The notes under the pieces are model-generated. The model searched no databases and was not told the DNA's origin. It worked only from the letters and a program-made list of their open reading frames with translations. Both the position numbers and the translations under genes were made by a program. A DNA stretch of 64,000 nucleotides from Linderina pennispora (taxonomy: Eukaryota; Kickxellomycota; Kickxellomycetes; Kickxellales; Kickxellaceae): contig NW_024468255.1 in the NCBI RefSeq assembly GCF_002104995.1, forward strand, positions 186,001 through 250,000. Reading direction: 5' to 3'. Positions 58,865-64,000 of this stretch are shown here, one piece after another (the first letter of the stretch is position 1; each line of letters starts with the position of its first letter).

Positions 58865-59668
58865 ATGCGGTTACATTCCATACTGATAGCACTTATCGGC
58901 ATATCATGTATCATAACCGGGTACCTCGTGCGCAGCGACAACGTCAACTGCCGCGCCGGTCCCAGCACTTCGTACAAGGTCCTCCGGACATACCGAATAA
59001 ACACCGACCTTGCGCTCGTTTGCCAGACGCCCGGTACACCGATCCGCGGGGTCGTACTCTGGGACAAGACCACTGACGGGTGCTTCATCTCCGACTATTA
59101 CATGAGGACTGGCAGTACGACATTCGTGACAAAAGACTGTAGCGAGACCCGGCCATCAATGAGCACCGCGTGCCATGCCCCAAACACTGCTGGGATTACA
59201 TTAATCAAACGGTTCGAGCCGCTGGTGGAGGTGCCGCAGCATTCCTCTATATCTGGGAGGCTCACTATAGGGTACGGACATCAATGCCAATCAGCAGAGT
59301 GTGCAGATGTTATGTACCAGGTGCCACTGGGCAAAGAGAATGCCGGGCAGCTGCTGGTGGATGATCTGGGGTGGTATGCTGCCTGCTTGAACCGTGTGCT
59401 GGCAACTAATGTAACACTAAATGACAATCAATGGAGCGCGCTAATTGACTGGGGGTATAATGTTGGGTGCACAAACGTCGAGCAGTCACGGATGGTTCAG
59501 CGGCTGAACAATGGTGAGCACCCAGAGGTGGTCGCCAAACAGGAGCTCATGGCGTGGATTACAGTGAACGGACAAATTTCATTAGAACTTGTGTGGCGAC
59601 GGTCCGCCGAGCTTGGTCTGTTTAACAAGTACTCGGGCCGGCAAGCATATCCAAGGTGCCAGGGATGA
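58865..59668 (+). CDS. Divergent secreted SH3-GH24 lysozyme-like protein
   Basis: A 267-residue protein from ATG 58865. Signal-like hydrophobic segment 4-20. SH3-like module at about 22-94 (VNCRAGPSTSYKVLRTYRIN, GCFISDYYMRTGS). There is no Gly/Ser linker, unlike the other members. The GH24 domain covers about 104-267. Glu118 (KRFEPL) and Thr134 (LTIGYGH) match the catalytic Glu and Thr, but the segment between them (VEVPQHSSISGR) has no Asp where the 50712-51530 protein has Asp135. NQWSALIDWGYNVGC and the RRSAELxLF end are retained. It may be a weaker, altered or non-catalytic lysozyme. It lies on the opposite strand, 7 kb from the array. Confidence 0.85.
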   Translation: MRLHSILIALIGISCIITGYLVRSDNVNCRAGPSTSYKVLRTYRINTDLALVCQTPGTPIRGVVLWDKTTDGCFISDYYMRTGSTTFVTKDCSETRPSMSTACHAPNTAGITLIKRFEPLVEVPQHSSISGRLTIGYGHQCQSAECADVMYQVPLGKENAGQLLVDDLGWYAACLNRVLATNVTLNDNQWSALIDWGYNVGCTNVEQSRMVQRLNNGEHPEVVAKQELMAWITVNGQISLELVWRRSAELGLFNKYSGRQAYPRCQG

Positions 59669-59759
59669 TAATATATTCGGAGATGCTATAAAAATGTGAG
59701 CATAGCTTACAGGAAAAACAGCTACAAGCAGTGCAGGTCCAGTGAAACGGCTCGGGGAT

Positions 59760-62700
59760 CTACCGCCACTGCGTTCCGAATCCGCCAGGGTTGGTCATGT
59801 TCTGGTTGTTCATGAAACCCTGCTGCTGGTTCTGGTTAAACATCTGCTGTTGCTGGAACTGTTGTTGCGGTTGCTGAGGGTTCACCATCTGGTTCTGGAG
59901 CATGTTCGGCTGCTGCTGGTTGATAGTCGGGTTGGCCATGGCAAATACGCCAGTCGGGCCTGCTGGCCGGCTGCCCATCGGCTGTGATGTGTTCATACCG
60001 CCCATGCCCATGGTAGTCGTGCTGCTGAATTGCGAAGTTACCATGCTGGATGATTGCATGGGCTGCGAGGCGCCCGAGAACACGCTTGGCGCATGTGGGC
60101 TGACATTCTTGAACATATCGTACTTGGTCTGGGCCATCACCTGGTTGCCTATCGGGCCACCGATTGAGTGGCTCATTGAGTGGCCAAACGATGGGTTCAT
60201 AGACTGGTTGCCGAGAGGTGACGTTGTATTCTGCATCGGCCGCTGTTGGAGTGACGAGAACTGGTTGAACTGGTTCATCTGCTGCGGCTGGTTAAAGGTT
60301 TGGCCAGGCGCTGCGTTGATGTTTGAGAACCCAGCCATGGATGATACAGACGGCTTGTTTGCAAAGGAACCAAGGTTGGGTGTGGAGCCTGTGAGTCCCT
60401 GGTTCATGAACATGCCAGCGGGGTTGGGCGGGATCAGGCCTGTAGTAGATGAGCTGGCAGCAGGATTGCTGGTGATCGTGTGTGGGGCAGACATGAGGTT
60501 GACGGCTGACCCAGAGCTGAGACCTGTGAACTGGCGCTGGACAGTTGTCGTGTGCTGGGTATTCTGGAACTGTTGAGACTGCGGCTGCACCTGCCGTGCC
60601 TGTTGCTGTTGCTGTTGCTGCTGGAACTGCACTGTTTGTGGTTGCTGCTGGAACTGGTTGCTCTGCGACTGCTGGAACTGAGAGGTTTGCGACTGAGATA
60701 CCATTGGCTTTGCAGCCTGCGTGGGGACCAGCGGGGCAGGCAGTCTGGCAGATAGCGGCATAGCGCGTTGCTGGGGCTGCTGGACAGCATTCACGTTTGT
60801 CATGGACGCCGAGACAGTCGCTGGCTGGTTCATGAACGAGCTCTGCTGCTGCATAACCGGCTTTGGCTGCTGCTGCTGGGCTACAATACTGGGGTTCATT
60901 GTCGACGACAGCGCCGGCTGCGACATGCTGGCAGCAGCAATATTGCCACGCACCTGTGTTGCCATCTGCTGCATCTTGAGCAGCTGCTCCTGCTGCTGCT
61001 TCAGCATCTCGACCTGCTGCTTGAGCGCATCTGCCTGGCGCTTCTGCTCGAGCTTCTCGCGCTCCTCCTTCAGCTGCTTCAGCTGCAGCTCAACTTTCTG
61101 TGTCTGCTGTGCCTGCAAAAGCTGCTGCTGCTGTTGCTGCAAAAACAGTGCTTGCTGGCGGATCTGCTCCTGCTGCTGCTTAAGCTGCAGCTCCTGCGCA
61201 GACAGTTCCTGGGCCTTGGCACGCGCCATCTGCTCAAGCTTCTCGACCTGTGCGTTGTTGCCAGCGGCAGCAGCAGCAGCCATGGCGTTGGTGGTCAGAC
61301 CGCCGAGACCAGCCGTTGTGGTGGCAGGTGCAGTGGTGGCGGGTGAGGCGACTAGTGGCGCCATGCTGGCAGAGATGTTTGGCTGTTGCTGTAGCTGCTG
61401 CTGATGTTGCTGGATGTGCTGGGGCTTAGCCGACGGCCGTGGCCTTGGCGGCGCATCCTTCTGGGCCGGCGGGCTGCGGGGGGACGGAGCACCAGACCCA
61501 AACGCCTGGTCAAGCGCGTTGATATTCGAGGACCGTGCCGGAACCGCACTGGTCGGAGTAACCGGGCTGGTTGCTCGCATCTGCTGGGTTGAGCGGAACT
61601 GCGCTGGATCAACAACCGAGGTCGGGGTCCTCTGTATCTTGCGGTTGGCTGCACCAAGGTTCAGCGACTGCTTATTGGCTGCGGGCGCTGGCTGCGGGCG
61701 CTGGCTTCCAGAGGCCGTAGGGGACGGCGAATCAAACGAGGCAAACGGATTCGCCTGCTTCTTGGTGACTGGCTTCTTGCCACGCGCAATGTCTTCCTCC
61801 TCTTTCTGAAGTTGGCGTGCAAATGCTTCGTCCTCCTCAATCTGGCTCTTGGCTCGGAATCGGCGATCCAGTTCCGAATCAACGCCCCACGGGTTGTTAG
61901 TCGCTGGTTTCTTGGGCTCTAGCGTAGTTGGCTGGTACGGTACTGGGCTCTGCGGTTTCTGCTGCACTGGCGATTTCGATCCTTCGAGCTGGCTGAAGAA
62001 ATCATCAGATGTCGGGTTAGGTCCTTCATCAGCCAAGCCCTGGTGGATGCGGAAGGCACGCACAAGCCGCGTGATGTCATCGGGCTTGACACCCAGCTGT
62101 TCCATGGTCTGTGCGGTAATATCCGGAATGGACTTATCGTCCAAGCGATCGGCAACAAACGACGTAGCGTACTTTAGTGCGTTGTCGGCGCTGACTCCGC
62201 CTTTGAGCGTGAAGAAGTCAAACCAGTCCCAGTCATAGTTGATTACCCGCTTTCCGGGATTGCGCTTTGCTTCCTCCTGCTGGCGCTGGCGGGCGGTCAT
62301 GGATTTGGCCGGCTTTTGAGGCATCGCCACGCCATCGACGTAGCGGCGGTCCTCCTCACTGAACTTGGCCAAAGAAACCACAATCTTCGCGCCATTGGTC
62401 TTGTGCAAATGCACACGCCCGTCACTGTCAAACGACAGGAACTGGGCATCCACTGTGTATGCACCCGATCGATCGGTCCATGTACGCACCTTGCTTGGAT
62501 CGGGACCAGGCAGTGGTTTCTGGCTCGAGTCCTGGCGGCGCTGCAGCACATTTAGTGGCACATTGTCAGAATCAGTGGTCTTCTGTCGCCGCAGGGTGGT
62601 GCCCGTTGATGGCGGCTCGGATGCAAGCGCAGGTGGTGGGGGCAGGGGAGGTGCTTGGACGTCCCGAGCGGTCTGCTGAACTGGGGATGCACTGCTGCTC

Positions 62701-64000
62701 ATCTGCACCTGCGATGCAGCGCGCCGAACAGTCTCGGTGCGCGTAGGCAGCTGCGGGATGACAGGTTGGGCAGGCCCGGCTACCTCATCGTCTGAAAGCT
62801 CCAAATAGCTTGAGGGTACTAGGCCAGCTCTGCCGTTGGGCGGGTCCAGCTGCACATGCCACCACTCGGGGTCTGACTTGTCGAGCACCAATACTCTGTC
62901 GCCCTCACGTACCTCGAGCTCCTCTGGATCGTCGCTACCAAAGTCGTATAGAACCAGGGCGTTCTCGCGCGCGCCCTGAGCATGTGTCTGGAATGGCATT
63001 GGCGAGATTGGTGGCGGGGAGGTGGCAGCCGGCTTGGCCGGGTGAACCTCATCCTTGGGAGGAAGCCGCGGGGGCTGCGCAGCTTCCTCATGTGACTCAA
63101 GCGTGCGTTCTCCAACAAACATACCGCGCCGCGCCGCATTGATGGCATCAGCAATGCGCTCGGCCTCTGCGTTCGATGAGCACAAAAAGTCAAACGCTGC
63201 AGGGGAGTATCCGCCAACTTCAATACCGATAACTGATTTCTTGCTTGTGCATGGAGCGACATCCGCCATGTTGAAGCGCTTCGGTGGGGTCATATCGTCG
63301 TTGCCATCGACTATCAAAGCGTCATTGCTGATGCTCAGCACCACCTTGGGGCCCTTCTTCTTCTTGCCCTCGATTACATTGAAGTGTGAGATTGTCGCTG
63401 GTTGCTGGTATACAAGTTGAGGAGCAATAGGCGATTTCGGTGGTGCTGTGTCAGTAGCCGCTGGTGGAGGCGGTGGAGGCGGAGGTGGTGGAGGCGGAGG
63501 AGCCTGCACTGCGGGCGGCTCGACAACTGCCCGCGGACTCTCACTTGGTTGCTGGACAGGTGGAGCTGGTGGAGGAGAGGGTGGTGGGGGAAGCGGAGGA
63601 GGGGCCGCCGCTCCCTGAGCAGTCTCCGGTTCCGGCTCTGGTGCGCTGCGAGCCGGGTCGGGCTGATGGTCCGTCGCACCATTCCAAGCGGGTGAGATGT
63701 CGCCAGTAACCTAATTATAGAACAACAAAACAAATCCCCTTAGTGCAAAAAGTCTCATCCAGATAACAGCAGCAACAACAGCATGGGCTATCACGTCTGT
63801 TATAGCCGTACCTCAACATAGGATTTAGGGACAAACCCGAACCCACCGCGGGTCTTGGCCATGAACCAGTCCGGATCGTCTTCCTCGAGGATCTCAATGT
63901 CCTCGTCTTCGGCAAGCGTCGTTTCCTCGTCCTGCGTCGGCTCGTAGTCATACAATGCCTTACCGCGCGCAATCGGGTCGAGCTACATAATGGCTCTGGA
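59760..64000 (-). CDS. SLA1: Actin-patch endocytosis adaptor SLA1, 5' end beyond the window
   Basis: Two visible coding exons, 63812-63982 and 59760-63710, with a 101 bp intron (donor GTACGG, acceptor ATTAG). A further intron begins upstream of 63982, so the first exon(s) lie outside. The visible 1373 residues start in the first SH3 domain (GKALYDYEPTQDEETTLAED ... GFVPKSYVE). A proline-rich stretch with long Pro runs follows, then the SLA1 core (KVVLSISNDALIVDG), an SH3 at about 302-360 (LVLYDFGSDDPEELEVREGD), SHD1 at about 462-515 (NPFxD-binding), a SAM-like SHD2 at about 545-615, an NPFASF motif near 708, a Gln-rich coiled coil at about 875-980 and a Gln/Asn/Met-rich tail. SLA1 links cargo and clathrin to Las17/WASP and Pan1/End3 at actin patches. 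Confidence 0.92.

Noticed and set aside
1-64000. CRISPR arrays, bacterial operons or prophage
   Set aside because: No regular spacer-repeat arrays and no Shine-Dalgarno-led gene clusters. Introns, TATA boxes and intron-bearing tRNA show nuclear fungal DNA; the lytic enzymes carry eukaryotic-style signal peptides and promoters.

Overview
The window is nuclear DNA of a fungus. Genes are mostly intronless or carry a few short GT-AG introns (71 to 158 bp) and one apparent GC-AG intron. Core promoters have TATA boxes, and two nuclear-type tRNA genes are present. The proteins are fungal: SLA1 with SHD1, NHA1, VPS10/PEP1, IFA38, a Yap-type bZIP, GATA and forkhead factors, F-box/LRR-like proteins and fungal seven-transmembrane receptors. 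Secreted SH3-CHAP and SH3-GH24 lytic enzymes, together with the GC-moderate compact layout, suggest an early-diverging zygomycete-grade fungus, perhaps Kickxellomycotina (Coemansia-like). That placement is inference, not something the sequence proves.

Layout. 1-10 kb: one secreted SH3-CHAP protein, then housekeeping genes: NAD(P)HX dehydratase, Na+/H+ antiporter, mitochondrial citrate carrier, 3-hydroxyacyl-CoA dehydrogenase and a membrane-anchored LigB-type dioxygenase. 10.6 kb: a small unknown protein with a paralogue at 56.1 kb. 11.3-22.6 kb: a large palindromic locus. Two arms of about 3.55 and 3.62 kb, each carrying a GATA transcription factor gene, flank a 4.2 kb unique spacer with two convergent seven-transmembrane receptor-like genes. 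22.8-43.5 kb: a bZIP factor, a very large protein with three START-like modules, a sepiapterin-reductase-like SDR, a glutamate-carboxypeptidase-II-like peptidase, an F-box/LRR-like protein and a giant VPS10 receptor with three VPS10 domains instead of two.

43.6-51.6 kb: a tandem array of five minus-strand secreted proteins (four SH3-CHAP, one SH3-GH24 lysozyme) interrupted by tRNA-Tyr and tRNA-Ile. Their upstream regions share TATA boxes 72-102 bp before the start codons and a recurrent MEF2/Rlm1-like motif. 52.6-53.9 kb: a decayed COQ5-like pseudogene and an unidentified gene remnant. 54.3-64 kb: a forkhead factor, the second small unknown protein, the ER very-long-chain ketoacyl-CoA reductase, a divergent SH3-GH24 lysozyme, and SLA1, which runs off the right edge.

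Two systems stand out. One is the inverted-repeat locus of paired GATA factors and paired receptors; it could be an invertible or conversion-maintained sensor and regulator unit. The other is the family of seven bacterial-type cell-wall hydrolases that share one N-terminal SH3-like module with two different catalytic domains and probably act on bacteria outside the cell. Both functional readings are inference. The repeat structure, domain order, catalytic residues and shared motifs are read directly from the sequence.
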